Source: Pseudorasbora parva (lineage: Eukaryota; Chordata; Actinopteri; Cypriniformes; Gobionidae). Taken from it: a stretch of 64,000 bases of DNA. The notes under the pieces are model-generated. The model had not been told where the DNA came from. It saw only the letters and a list, made by a program, of their open reading frames with translations, and did not search any database. Made by a program: the position numbers and the translations under genes. Position 1 is the stretch's first letter. Each line of letters opens with the position of its first letter. The stretch covers positions 882,547 through 946,546 of the forward strand of contig NC_090184.1 in the NCBI RefSeq assembly GCF_024679245.1, written 5' to 3'. This document shows positions 12,660-23,624 of this stretch, in pieces.

Positions 12660-12982
12660 TCTCTCTCTCACGCACGTGGCGCGCTGTCTCTTTACCTCTG
12701 TTTTTTTTCGGTTGAAAGGAATGGCTACTGTTCTCTGCTTTTTAACAAATCATTTGCACACATTTTTTCTTTCTTTTTTGTATCTGAAGCTATATCAGCC
12801 ACATTAACAGCTCCGGTCTGTGTTTAACGTGAAAGCTTGTGTGATCGCGGCTGGCTCTCGGTGCAAACAGTCGTGTCGTGTATTAGCTGATTTGATGCGA
12901 TGATCAAATTACCTGACTCGTAGCGTCTGCAATATCTCACGAGCTCATGAGTATCCGAATTCGCAAAGTGTATACGTTCGTG
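12287..12982. mobile_element. Unclassified insertion inside the Tc1-like copy, with CA tract
   Basis: Compared with the copy at 53.8 kb, Tc1 text stops after ctcactactagctattc and resumes at gtgagacgtgttctctgagc. The inserted DNA starts gcgggcgtacacgatgcgat and ends with aagtgtatacgttcgtgc, loosely inverted to each other, and holds a CA microsatellite at about 12615-12657. Some Tc1 sequence was lost at the site. Confidence 0.45.
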
Positions 12983-13089
12983 CAGTGAGACGTGTTCTCT
13001 GAGCGACCAATCACGCTTCTCTGTCAGACAATCCCATGGACGAGTCTGGGTTTGGCGGTTGCCAGGAGAACGGGATTTGCCTGACTGCA

Positions 13090-13560
13090 TTGTGCCACGG
13101 GTAAAGTTTGGTTGAGGGGGGATTATGGGGTGGGGTTGTTTTTCATGGGTTGGCCCCTTAGTTCCAGTGAAAGGAACTCTTAATGCTTCACCAAAACATT
13201 TTGGACAATTTCACACTCCTGACTTTGTGGGACCAGTTTGTGGACGGCCCCTTCCTGTCCCAGCATGACTGCGCTCCAGTGCACAAAGCGTCGCTCCATA
13301 AAGACATGGATGAGGAGTTTGGTGTGGAGGAACTAGAGTGGCCTGCACAGAGTCCTGAGCTCAACCCGATAGAACAGCTTTGGGATGAATTAGAGCGGAG
13401 ACTGAGAGCCAGGCCTTCTCGTCCAACATCAGTGCCTGACCTCACAAATGAGCTTCTAGAAGAATGGGCAAAAATCCCCATAAACACACTCCTAAACCTT
13501 GAGGAAAGCCTTCCCAGAAGAGCTGGAGCTGTTAGAGAGGGTGGACCGACTCCAGATTAA
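13090..13560 (+). pseudogene. Tc1-like transposase, C-terminal part
   Basis: The readable part gives GPFLSQHDCAPVHKA (second catalytic Asp) and ELNPIEQLWDELERRLRARP (catalytic Glu). Counting between these residues gives 34, the DD34E spacing of Tc1 transposases. Upstream text at 13090-13182 encodes the preceding VKFG and VWGCF region but is frameshifted. The first catalytic Asp and the DNA-binding domain were lost with the replacement at 12287-12982. It would normally cut and paste the element at TA sites; this copy cannot. Confidence 0.85.
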
Positions 13561-13625
13561 ACCCCACGGGTTAACAATGGGATGGCATTAAAGCTCATGT
13601 GCATGGAAAGGCAGGCGTCCTAAAA

Positions 13626-15513
13626 CCCAAATTTGGGTCAAATATGGACCAACCCAACTGCTGGGGTAAAAATGTAATTGAAAAATGTAACCCAACGACT
13701 GGGTTTGTAGATATTTTACCAAATTTAGGTTAAAACCAACTCAGTATTTCTTTAGAGAATACCTATATAGATATTAAATAAGAAATACTAAACCTTAAAT
13801 AGTAAAAAAAAAACGATTTCTTAAACTGCTGATTTGTCAACGGATGTTCAATCAGTTCTGTTCAAATGTATTTGTAAAGCGATGTTCTCAACACACTCCA
13901 CATATGCTCGGTCCCAGAACAAAATGAGATCGGTGCTTGTGAAATTAGCTGAAGTGCAGATGTGATGTGTAGGCAACAGCACCGAAACACCCCCGGGACT
14001 GTAAAAATAGGACCAGCGTGGCAAACACAGTAGACTGGGACATTCAAATGTTAATAATTATCACCATGTGTTTATTATATAAAAGCATTTTAAAATACAC
14101 AGGGTTATGATCATGCAGATTTAGTTAAAAGTCAGTTGTACAGCCATTTTCCATGCGACACACCAGGCGTAAAAACACTTTATATATAAGAAAGCAGCAA
14201 AGGTGCATCATTAATGCTGAAGGAATAGTGCTGTGGAAGGCATTCCACCATGAGATCAGGGATGAAACTAAAAAAGACACATTTGCACAGATATGTTTAA
14301 AGTCTTATTCAGATGGACTAAAGTTTTCTAAATGACATTTGAGTTAGTTCTTATATAATGAGCAGGCAGAGATGTGGATCACTGTAAAAAATATTTAAAA
14401 AATAAGTAACCTTGAAATGTTGAGTTTTTGAAAAATTAATACAATGACATTAGAGTTAATACAATGACATTTTTTTGAGAATCGACAACCTTTGACATAC
14501 TGTATGTCTTTCACTAAATTACTTATTGATATAACTTTAATTTATTATTTTAAAAAAAACTATTTAATGAAACTATTATAACACAATCATTTATTGAAGT
14601 GGCTGTTTATAATAAACCCACAAAAGTCAGCATAGAAATCTTGACAAGTATCTTAGCTGACATTTATTCATTTTTTAATTACATTTTTCAATGGATACCA
14701 TCCATATTAAAATGAAATGAAAGCATGTGAAAGATTGGTGTGCAAATTTTTTTACAACACCGGCAAAGATCGTTTATTCCAGCGCGTGTGCAGACAGGAT
14801 TGCCAAGTTTTTACAACAAAACCCGCCAACTACAGCCCTAAACAACAGCTTCTCGGGGGGTTCTCTGGAAAAAATGATGTTTGGGGGTAAAATGTGTGTT
14901 ATTTTGTTATTCTGCTAAAATTCCCACTCATGGGTCTATATATCACATAATAGTCGCTTCGACATGGAAAACAGCCTGCGGAAAAATATCGTGGACTTGG
15001 CAACACAGTGCAGTTGAGCTCTGTTGACATTTGACGACTAACGTTATGCGTGGCTCCGCTGCTCTGATTGGTTGTTGGTCTGTCCAATCGAGGTCTTTCC
15101 TGTTTGGGTTGAACCGCCCCATAATCGCAGCCCAATGAGCATCAGACTCATATTCTGACTAGAGTTCAGTATGGCCACGTCAGGCCATGGGATTGTAGCT
15201 GAAAAAAATACACATGGCAGATTCAGACAGGATGGAAATCACAAAGTTAACCTGTAAGCATCAATTTCTCTAATGTCCTCCAGGAACACGAGTCCCATCT
15301 GAATAGTCCCGTCCAAACCAATTCAGTGTTTTTAAAATCATAAATTGCCTTTGTTAATGTTTAAAAATGCATTATTTCATAAATGAAACTGTTCCCGAGC
15401 TGCGTCACCGCTGTGGGAACGCCTCTGCGTGATTGCGTGTCGTGAAGCACGGATGTCATCAGTCCAATGGAGTGACAGAACATCATGAGCGGGGGACGTC
15501 ATACACCAGGAAA
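13626..15513. other. Non-coding stretch with small inverted-repeat traces
   Basis: No gene recognised. Around 13625-13740, aacccaaatttgggtcaa and a later cccaacgactgggtttg are fish-repeat-like palindromic pieces. A short direct repeat, gagttaatacaatgacat, occurs at about 14430-14475. The rest has no identified element. Confidence 0.4.
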
Positions 15514-15868
15514 TACAACCCCAAATCAGAAAAAGTTGGGACAGTTTTTGGAAAACGCAAATAAAAAAAGAAAGTAGTGATTTCTAAATTTACTTTGACT
15601 TGTATTTCATTGCAGACAATATGAACACAAAATATTTCATGTTTTGTCTGGTCAACTTCATGTCATTTGTAAATATGCATCCTTTCCTGTCATTCAGACC
15701 TGCAACACATTTCAAATAAAGTTGGGACAAAAGCAATTTAGGGCTAGTAATGAGGTAAAAGGGTTCAATAATGATGTGATTTGAAACAGGTGACGTCAAC
15801 AGGTGATTGAAATTATGATTTGGTACAAAAGCAGCATCCAAGAAAGATCTAATCCTTTAGGAGCAAAG

Positions 15869-16456
15869 ATGGGCCGAGGATCGCCAGTTTGCCAACAAAT
15901 ACGTGAGAAAATTATTGAAATGTTTAAAAACAATGTTCCTCAAAGAAAGATAGGGAGAGATTTGGATATTTCACATTCAACAGTGCATAACATAATTACA
16001 AGATTCAAGGAATCTGGAGGAATTTCAGTGCGTAAAGGACAAGGCCGCAAGCCTAAGCTGAACAACCGTGATCTCCGATCCCTCAGGCGGCACTGCATCA
16101 AGAATCGTCATTCATCTAGAAGCGATATCACCACATGGGCTCAGGACTACTTTGGCAAACCTTTGTCAAGTACCACAATAGGTAGTTACATCCTCAAATG
16201 CCAGTTAAAACTGTACTGTGCCAAAAGGAAGCCTTATGTTAACAGTGTCCAGAAGCGCCGTCGACTTCTCTGGGCTCAGAGGCATCTGGGATGGACCATC
16301 ACACAGTGGAAATGTGTACTGTGGTCAGATGAATCAGTATTTCAGGTATTTTTTGGGAGGAATGGACGCCGTGTGCTCCGGACCAAAGAAGAGAAGGATG
16401 ATCCAGACTGTTGCCAGCAACAAGTCCAAAAGCCAGGGTGTTGCAGGTCTGAATGA
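15869..16456 (+). pseudogene. Tc1-like transposase, N-terminal two-thirds
   Basis: The natural start is probably the ATG of MGRGSPV at 15869, since MGRGSPI also opens the Tc1 copy at 63334. Paired helix-turn-helix DNA-binding domains follow (IGRDLDISHSTVHNI about residues 30-45; RKGQGRKPKL; SRSDITTWAQ), then CVLWSDESVF with the first catalytic Asp. After RRVLRTKEEKD the frame runs into the terminal inverted repeat, so the second Asp, the Glu and all intervening sequence have been deleted. It is a broken, non-mobile copy. Confidence 0.85.
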
Positions 16457-17096
16457 CAGGAAAGGATGCATATTTACAAATGGCATGAAGTTGACCAGAC
16501 AAAACATGAAATATTTTGTGTTCATATAGACGGTTTCATCGCGTTGCTACGGTTACGCGCCTGGCCCCGAAGTTAACTTCCGGTCTGTGTCTGTTTATCG
16601 GTCTGGCTAATGCATAGTATGGCGCACTAATCAGTAGAAATACATTTTGACGTACTATTCTTGGTTAACATGATATAAATATTAAAAATCAAGCAGAGAG
16701 CACATGACACAAGTTTCCCAACATTAATCTTATATTATGAAACAAAGAAACATGTTATTCCGACGCATTGCATAATTGAAAGGCGAGTGCGCATGCATTT
16801 ATATAGGCTACTGTAGGCCTACAGAAAACGGCATATGGTCCTTAAAGGGGCGGTGAAATGCTGTTTCATGCATACTGATCTTTTTACACTGTTAAAGACT
16901 TGGAATCCCATACTAAACATAGACAAAGTTTCAAAAGTTAAGGTGGACGTTTGATGGGAGTATTTCTTTGTCAAAAATACTACTTCCGGTTAGTCATAAG
17001 TTTCGGCAAGTTTTTTGGGATCATGCGTCCCCTTTGACGTTAATGGGGGCGGAATTTCCTTGTATGGGCCTTACGGACAATTCTACCGGAAGAGCG

Positions 17097-17098
17097 TG

Positions 17099-17190
<92 letters not shown>

Positions 17191-17205
17191 GGAGAGAGGG
17201 AGAGA
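17097..17205 (+). repeat. GA microsatellite inside Kolobok-like copy A
   Basis: Nearly pure GA with a few ggga interruptions. Confidence 0.9.
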
Positions 17206-17277
17206 GCGAAAGTAACAGCCTACGCCCATCAAAGCGCTGGCTCGTAGGCTGCTGCACAGGTGATGTGCACAATTACA

Positions 17278-17545
17278 ATGTCACCAAAAAAGTGCGTTTT
17301 TGGTTGCCAGACCAAGACAGTCCTGCACAGATTCCCCAAAAACCCCGCGTTAAGGCAACAGTGGATGTAATTTGCTTTTCCGGATCAGCAACTGAGTTGC
17401 GCGAATGTTTATATCTGTTCGCTGCATTTCGGTGCCGACTGTTTCATAAACAAGGCCCAGCTCGAAGCCGGATTTTCCCGATCGCCTAATGCTGAAGGAT
17501 GGAGCAGTCCCAACGATAAAGGTCCCAACGTTAGAACCGCAGGCG
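17278..17545 (+). pseudogene. THAP-type DNA-binding domain exon, broken
   Basis: From the ATG at 17278 the frame reads MSPKKCVFGCQ, then LHRFPKNPALRQQWM, then an in-frame TAA (17368-17370), then ICSLHFGADCF and KAQLEAG. The two Cys near the start and the CSLH pair match the C2CH zinc-binding pattern of THAP domains, and the HRFP and SLHF blocks are typical. A donor-like GCG|GTGAGT follows near 17546, also present in copy C. THAP domains bind transposon ends in P and Kolobok elements. One stop disables this copy. Confidence 0.65.
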
Positions 17546-18399
17546 GTGAGTGAGACTGCTTCAAATGTCTGTGTCTTTGCCTATGCTCATCAAGTAGCCC
17601 AAACATGATCACGTATAGTTAATTGATCAATGGAGCATGCGATGTGTAGTGCGTGTACATTTGTTTAGCTGGCCACTATATGTGTAACTTTATGTTTGTG
17701 TATTGTAAAAGCACTCCAAACAACAATACACAAAGAGTGGGGAAATATGTTGAACTAAATAAGCACGCTTCATTCAAATGCGCTACTATTCCGTGTCTTT
17801 CTATGTAAACACTAACTTAACCTGCCGTGCAAAACCAGTCCGCTTACTGTCTACACAAACCACGGGTAAACACACACACACACGTGCACAACTGCACTTC
17901 CCACATGTACACCTTCAAAGACAAAAATACGACGATATAATTCAAGTATAAATATGTAAATAACACAAGCCGCTAAGCATATTATATAGTTAGTGTATAA
18001 CTTGTAGCACATAGAGACGTCCTGCTCTAGTCGTTTTTGCTGCTGCTCCTGTTCAACTGCAGCCTCTGGGTCTGATTCCGGATCATAGATGTATGGCTGT
18101 ATCTGATTAAAAGCCATATTTTTATTTTGAATAAAGTTTTTTTTCCCACTGTTAGGGATGACACAGCTTTACGACGCACTCGACTCAACACAATAGCAGC
18201 AGCGCGCACACGTCATTATTTAGCTCCGCTCACACGACACGCCCCCACCCGCTCGGCTTTTTCCTGGAACAGCGCATCTTTCTTATATAATTATACAAAA
18301 AATAAAGACTTTTCGGAGATATGCAGGATGCAATGCTACTCTATAGGTACTCAAGATTGACATGACACTGACTGAAACTGAGTGTTTCACCCCCCTTTA

Positions 18400-20483
18400 A
18401 AGGGTTAGGTCACACAAACATGTTAATTCTGTCATTATTACTCACCCTTATGTCGTTCCAAACCCGTAAGACCTTCGTTCATTGTCGGAACACAATTTAA
18501 GATAGGCTACTTACAGGTTGGGATCAAGTCCAGGGTTTCCGTTGTCCGGTAATTACCGGACATTGGCTGGGAAAAATATTAAATGTCCGACAAAATGAAA
18601 TCTTTTTGGTCAAATTGTCAAATTAAAACTGCCTCTTATCGATACCGTAAGCCTGCGACGTGATGCCCTCGCTGTCATGACAGGCAGCGCTCCGTGGCTA
18701 TGGAGGATTGCAATTCTCCACAGCCTGCGAAGCAGAGTAGGCCTATGTGAGCGGAGCGGAGTGAGGAGTGGAGCGGCGAGATTTTGATTGGAGTGAGGAG
18801 CGATTTTTTTAAAAGTCGGAACGTTGTGGTTTTTACTCGCTCCGAGAGAGCTCCACTACCGCTCCATCACGAGAACAATTTATGACAACAGGCCGGCACA
18901 GCACTACATTTTTCGCCAGAACTAGAGCGTAGATCGGCTCAAAAAAATAAAGCCCAACCCTACCCGAGCCCATGCACCCGAGAGAGACCGGCCCTGCCCG
19001 TGTAAGTATCGAGAACGAGCCTGTAATGAGCGGAGCGGAGCCGGTGTGATCAGCTCAATAATCCGCAGGCGCGCGCTCATGAACCCGCCGGTAAAATGAT
19101 GTTCGTTCAAATCCAGCTCAGACATGACATAAATCTGTAGCTAACTATACTTGTTGTAGCCATTAAACAATGTTTTTTTTCTTCATATTTATGTTTAAAT
19201 ATTATAATATTATTTTTAGATTTCATCTGATTATGATAGGCTATAAGTGCAAAGATGCAAGTGGGTCAGAAATGATTTTGGTGGTTATATTTAGTTTAAT
19301 ATAAGTTTTGTTTTGTAAAAAGCCTTTCTTTCGTTTTGTACAAATTGTCTCTTAATTTTAATAAAGGTTTCTTCGGTTAATTGCATGTATTTAATAAATA
19401 AGAAATAAGTAGACTAGGTCGCGGAAGCCATGGCTTTCATTGCTCATGAACTGAAGCGCGTCTCAAATAAACTGAAACTCGGCAGGCTTGCCTCACAGAC
19501 ATGAGGAATTAAAGCCTAATATGTGTAGAAACGAAAAGATTTAAATAAGCACATGGTGCAGTGTTCAGAACTCACGGTAAACAACCAGCTGATACAGATG
19601 ATCACGGCGATGGGCATGAGCGGGATGGGAAAGTTTAAGGGATTTTTTTTTTTACCTTCTACTGAATCTGATCGGGTGCAAGCACATTTTAAACAGGTAG
19701 CACTTATTCACACTCGCAATTTTGTGAATAAGTAATTTTGTCGTTTTCTCTAATGATTTCAAAAACATCTTGTAGTGCTTACCTGCTTACAGTTATCAGT
19801 ATACTGTTATATTCTATTATGATTTTGTAATTTCACACGGTGGTCAATTTAAATGTTACCAACTAAATGAGACATACTGAGTTTATAATTAAATTTATTA
19901 ATTGCGTTTAATTATTGCATCTAAACACAATAGTGTTGTGCCAAGATTTTTCACGTGAATAAAGGCAAATAGATTTGCACACTTTGCTTAATCACTGGTC
20001 TAGTCTGTTAAACTTGTCAGAAGTTCTCGTTTCTAATCTGCCCTCGTGGCCTATTTTTTTCTCTCATCAAAACCGAATACCATCAGTGGTTGTACATCAA
20101 GAGCAGGAACAGTTTTTGTGCATTTTGTTTCGCGATCTGACCGGAACAAACAGAAAGTCTCTGCAACGGCGTTAAGCGTTAGATTAAAGCGCTCGTCTGT
20201 GTGGAGACTGCACGAGCCGCGAGAGAAATCTGCAGCACTGATAACAGCGGCAACGAGCGCCAGATCGCCTCTTATTTAACAAACAAATGAAATGATACTC
20301 TTCTAGTTAACCAGAGATGTTTTGTTTGTATTAGTTAGGTTAATCCGTGAAGCAAGATGTTTTAAAAAAGTGGTGGGGAGACATGTCCCACCTGTCCCAC
20401 CCTTTTTTTAGCGGAAACTCTGGGATCAACGTGACGGTGAGTAATGAATGACAGGATTTTCAGTTTTGGGTGACCTACCCTTT
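18400..20483. mobile_element. MITE with AGGGTTAGGTCA ends, split by a hAT-like insertion
   Basis: Left text aaagggttaggtcac, then tcattattactcaccc; right text gtgagtaatgaatgacagga, then tgacctaccctttaa: the two halves are inverted repeats of a common fish MITE. They are separated by 18530-20423. The left end abuts the TTAA of Kolobok-like copy A. Confidence 0.65.
18530..20423. mobile_element. hAT-like non-autonomous element
   Basis: Ends CCAGGGTTTCCG and, inverted, CCAGAGTTTCCG lie next to GATCAAGT (18522-18529) and GATCAACG (20424-20431), an 8-bp target duplication with two differences, the hAT length. A perfect palindrome CCGGTAATTACCGG sits 16 bp inside the left end (18546-18559). No transposase frame was recognised in the 1.9-kb interior. 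Confidence 0.6.
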
Positions 20484-20828
20484 AAGTGGGGCGTTTTCCC
20501 ACTCTATATTAAAGACATAAATGGGAGATTATTTATAATAAACATGCTGAAACAAAAAAATATATATACATTAAGATAATGGTGCACAATTAAAATTAAA
20601 GATGCTAACGCATAAGAAAGATAACGCATCCTCTGGTGTTATTGATGTCTACCGGAAGTTAAGTTTGGGCCACAAAAGCGCGCATGCGCAGTAGGGTTTG
20701 TTTATGTTGTTGCCGAACCGTCTATTGTCTGCAATGAAATACAAGTCAAAGTAATTTTAGAAATCACTTCTTTTTTATTTTATTTGCACATTCCATACTG
20801 TCCCAACTTTTTCTGATTTGGGGTTGTA

Positions 20829-20945
20829 TAAAGCACATCCTTATATTTTAGCACTTGTATAGTGCTAAAATATTGCCCTTTGAGATTTTGTTTAATATAA
20901 AGTGCATTACAAATAAAATGTATTGTTGTTATTATTATTATTATC
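20829..20945. other. Spacer with TTA run
   Basis: Short AT-rich spacer ending in a TTA trinucleotide run (about 20928-20944) before the second DIRS-like copy. Confidence 0.5.
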
Positions 20946-20969
20946 CGCGCCAAACGCGAGTAGCTTCTG

Positions 20970-21691
20970 ATGCCTTCAGCAAGCACTCTTTGTGATCATT
21001 GTCTGAGGGTGGAAGAGAGGCTTGCGAGCCATCTCTCTCCCGAGTCGGCATCGTCCCTTAAAGCCCCGACTTTGCCCACCAAGCCACTAAGAGCTACTTC
21101 GGCACTGGTGGGCAAAGCGTACTCGGCGGCGGTTCAGGCTGCTTCATGCTTTCACACTATGTCTATCATGCAAGCTCCTCCTGTGGGCCCAGGGGAAAGT
21201 GCTGTCAGTCAGGGCGTCTACATCCCGGGGTATTTAAATGTGGAAGCAGACACCCTGTCAAGGCAGGGGCCGAGGCCCGGGGAATGGAGACTCCGCACTG
21301 AGGTGGTGGACCTCCTCTGGGAGAACTTTGGCAGAGCAGAAGTAGATCTGTTTGCGTCATTAGAGAATGCTCATTGTTATCTTTGGTTCTGTCTAACTCC
21401 TCCAGCTCCCTTGGGAGTGGACGGGATGTTGCAGGAGTGGCCGAGGCTGCCGCTGTATGAATTCCCCCGACTGCTCTGCTTCCAGGGGTTCTAGAGAGAG
21501 TGCATCGGGACGGGGCTCATCTGTTGTTAGTAGCCCAGTTCTGGCTGGCCCGAGTATGGTTCTCGGACATTGTGTCTGTCCTTGACGGCCCTCCTCTGGA
21601 GATTCCGATCAGGAGAGACCTTCTCTCTCAGGCGAGGGGGACTATTCTGCACCCTCGCCCGGAGTTGTGGAAACTGTATCTCGGCCTTTGA
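20970..21691 (+). pseudogene. DIRS gag piece joined to polymerase/RNase H end
   Basis: The first part (LVGKAYSAAVQAASCFHTM) is gag-like. It jumps directly to VYIPGYLNVEADTLSRQG and AEVDLFASLENAHC, the RNase H-side motifs of DIRS polymerases, and a second frame from 21500 continues with LLVAQFWLARVWFSDI and HPRPELWKLYL. The jump means most of the reverse transcriptase was deleted. A stop near 21494 and a frame change split the rest. Confidence 0.75.
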
Positions 21692-22720
21692 GGGGCCCAG
21701 CTCATAAGTTCAGGTCTGAGGTTGTGGAGACCATTCTTAACTCTGGAGCTCCCTCCATGAGGAAACTTTATGCCTTGAAGTGGAAACTTTTCACTTCATG
21801 GTGCGGAGATCATTTGTGGGATCCAGTTAACTGCCCTGTGGGTGCAGTGCTGGACTTCCTGCAGGACAGATTTGACACAGGTTAGCCCCTCCACTTTGAA
21901 GGTGTATTTGGAAGCCTTAGCTGCTTACCACACTCCTTATGGTGGGGTCTCGTTGGTGCGACACCCGCTTATTACTCGTTTGGTTCATGGGACCTTGAGA
22001 CTTAGGGCGTTTTCACACCTGAAAGTCCGCACCAAGATCCAAACCAAAGTTTGTGTTTGGACATTTGGTTCTTTTTGGTTTGCTTTCACATTGCAGTTAT
22101 GTCAGCGCACAAAATAACTTTACACTCGCACTGGCGTCCTGTCGTCATCATCTATGTGGGCTGCATCTTAACATTGATTGGTTTGTTAGCGGACGTGCAT
22201 CTGACGTCAGTGTGTTGTCAAGTTCAGCGGCTAACTTTGACAAGAATGAATGAACAGACGCATCGTCGCCAATACTGTTAATATTATGGCATTACTATCT
22301 GCAGCACCAACTATACTCGAGGCAAATGTTTCCTCGAGCTGACATGACTACACAAGCGGTTCTGTTTAAAATGCTGCGCTCCATCACTGCATGTGCTGTG
22401 AGTTTATTCTGTTTTTTCACTAATCCTACACTAGAGCTTCCTGTAAATGCTCTGAAAGTCCGAACTATACAGAAAATGCTTTCACACAAGAAACGAACCG
22501 AACCTTTGTTCTGTTTGGTCCGGACCGAGACTACCTCTTTTCGTCAGACCAAATTTCGTCTGTTTGGTCCGGACCATGGTCCGAGGGAGGTTTCACACCT
22601 GTAATTTTGGTTCGTACCAAACTGCAAAGTCCAATAATCCGGACCAAACAAGGTATGTGTGAAAGCACCCTTAGACCTGCGGTCCGCAATAGGGTGCCGG
22701 CATGGGTCTCGTCCTCTACT
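21692..22720 (+). pseudogene. DIRS tyrosine recombinase N-terminal half, interrupted by a MITE
   Basis: Reads VVETILNSGAPSMRKLYALK, then FTSWCGDHLWDPVNCPVG and VSPSTLKVYLEALAAYHTPY: the SAM-like core-binding half of the recombinase. The MITE at 22005-22670 enters after HGTLRL; removing it restores ttagacctgcggtccgc (RPAVRNRVPAW). The catalytic R, HxxR and Y boxes are not present. A frame change lies near 21880. Confidence 0.75.
22005..22670. mobile_element. Harbinger-type MITE inserted in DIRS copy 2
   Basis: Ends GGGCGTTTTCACAC and, inverted, GGGTGCTTTCACAC are flanked by TTA on both sides (22002-22004 and 22671-22673). The interior contains mirrored blocks (tggtccggaccgag, tccggaccatggtccg). 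No protein. TTA duplication and GGG start fit PIF/Harbinger. Confidence 0.8.
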
Positions 22721-22769
22721 CAGGGAACTAAGGTTACATACGTAACCAAGATGTTTTCTCTGCACATCT

Positions 22770-22771
<2 letters not shown>

Positions 22772-22813
<42 letters not shown>

Positions 22814-23215
22814 GCTCCATTTATATCGCGCTTTCCCAGCGCCGATTGTGTCAGAGCAGCTTCAGTGTTAAACAGGACAATACTGCAGCAGAATTAGATT
22901 TGGCTGTACAGTCGTTCTGGAGTAAACAGTGATGTTATCAGCTTATTTTAATTTATCAGAGAGCGACACTGTTGGCAGATCAGTATTATAGTTTATAGAA
23001 TATAATAAGACCTAGTTAATTTATGTTATTTGTATAATTAGTTGAATAACTTTGATCATAATGTTAGTGTCGCCAACTGTGAGCAAGCCAAGCCAAAGGC
23101 GACCAAAGGAACCCAAACTCCATCAGGGCATGATGGAGAAAAATAAACCTTAGAGAAACCAGACTCAGTTCTCCTCTGGCCTATTAACACACAGAGAGCT
23201 GTCCGCCGCCACTGA
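22772..23215 (-). mobile_element. LINE-like 3' tail, copy 2
   Basis: Reverse-strand copy of the tail family at 6023 and 60110. It begins with a CAAT run (22772-22813), then gcgctttcccagcgc and caatactgcagcagaattag, and ends with gaaaccagactcagttctcc. No coding sequence. Confidence 0.7.
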
Positions 23216-23624
23216 TCTACATTCAGCTGCAGTTCCCGTTTGGATTTGGCTATGAGAACTTTATAGAGTGAGAAGATTATCTGTGCTTAAGGTCACAAGT
23301 CAAATGTTAACGTGTATGTCGGAGGCCTGAAAGAAGAAGGCCACAATTGCAAAACAATGCATGATTTACTAGTGCAGGTCTTTTTTGGATGTTAGCTGAG
23401 ATACAGTCAGTGCTTTTCTTTTATACCAGTGTAAGAATTTCATTTGAGGGTGTGCTTACATTTGTGTCAAGCAACTCTACAGAGAACAAATAAAAATATA
23501 TAGATTTAAAAAAAATAAAAACGAATCTGATTGGACAAACAGAGGTTGATAACTCTCAGTCCGCCCTGGCTGCTCTCGCCACTGTCCTTATAGCAGGCCA
23601 GTCACATTCAACGTGCTTCCGCTA
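23216..23624. other. Non-coding stretch, nothing recognised
   Basis: AT-rich spacer before a LINE fragment. Confidence 0.4.

Larger units (their letters stand above)
12045..13625 (+). mobile_element. Tc1-like transposon copy with an internal replacement
   Basis: The 5' part (ggcagaagtattgtgccgct, then atgggtcgctctcaggagct) is nearly the same as the copy at 53798-54415. The 3' part encodes the transposase C-terminus (13183-13560). Between 12287 and about 12982 the transposase interior is replaced by unrelated DNA. Exact ends are uncertain. Confidence 0.7.
16846..18396 (+). mobile_element. Kolobok-like TTAA transposon, copy A
   Basis: Terminal repeats AGGGGCGGTGAAA and, inverted, AGGGGGGTGAAA are each flanked by TTAA (16842-16845 and 18397-18400). 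Known TTAA-targeting superfamilies are piggyBac and Kolobok; a THAP-type zinc-finger reading inside (17278-17545) favours Kolobok. A GA run of about 100 bp lies at 17097-17205. No complete transposase remains in its 1551 bp. Confidence 0.7.
16530..20721. mobile_element. DNA transposon with GACGGTT ends inserted in the Tc1 inverted repeat
   Basis: Left end gacggtttcatcgcgttgct and right end ttgttgccgaaccgtc are inverted. Inner parts of the repeats also match (gttaacttccggt versus accggaagttaa). Flanks are consistent with a TA duplication. It is mostly filled by later insertions (16846-18396 and 18400-20483). No transposase of its own was recognised, so its family is unknown. Confidence 0.65.
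15516..20826 (+). mobile_element. Tc1-like transposon with long terminal inverted repeats, split by a 4.2-kb nest
   Basis: Ends are CAACCCCAAATCAGAAAAAG and its inverse at 20826, each next to TA (15514-15515 and 20827-20828), the Tc1/mariner target duplication. The inverted repeats are about 200 bp long. The right one is broken: ccagacaaaacatgaaat ending at about 16527 resumes as ctgcaatgaaatacaag at 20730, and the left repeat shows the two halves were once continuous. The inserted block is 16530-20721. Confidence 0.9.
20946..22757 (+). mobile_element. DIRS-like retroelement, copy 2 (fragment)
   Basis: Carries, in order, a gag C-terminal piece, the end of the reverse transcriptase/RNase H region and the N-terminal half of a tyrosine recombinase, then a DIRS-type end (gggaactaaggttacatacg at about 22722). 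A MITE (22005-22670) sits in the recombinase. The catalytic half of the recombinase is absent. The left boundary was not seen. Confidence 0.75.
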
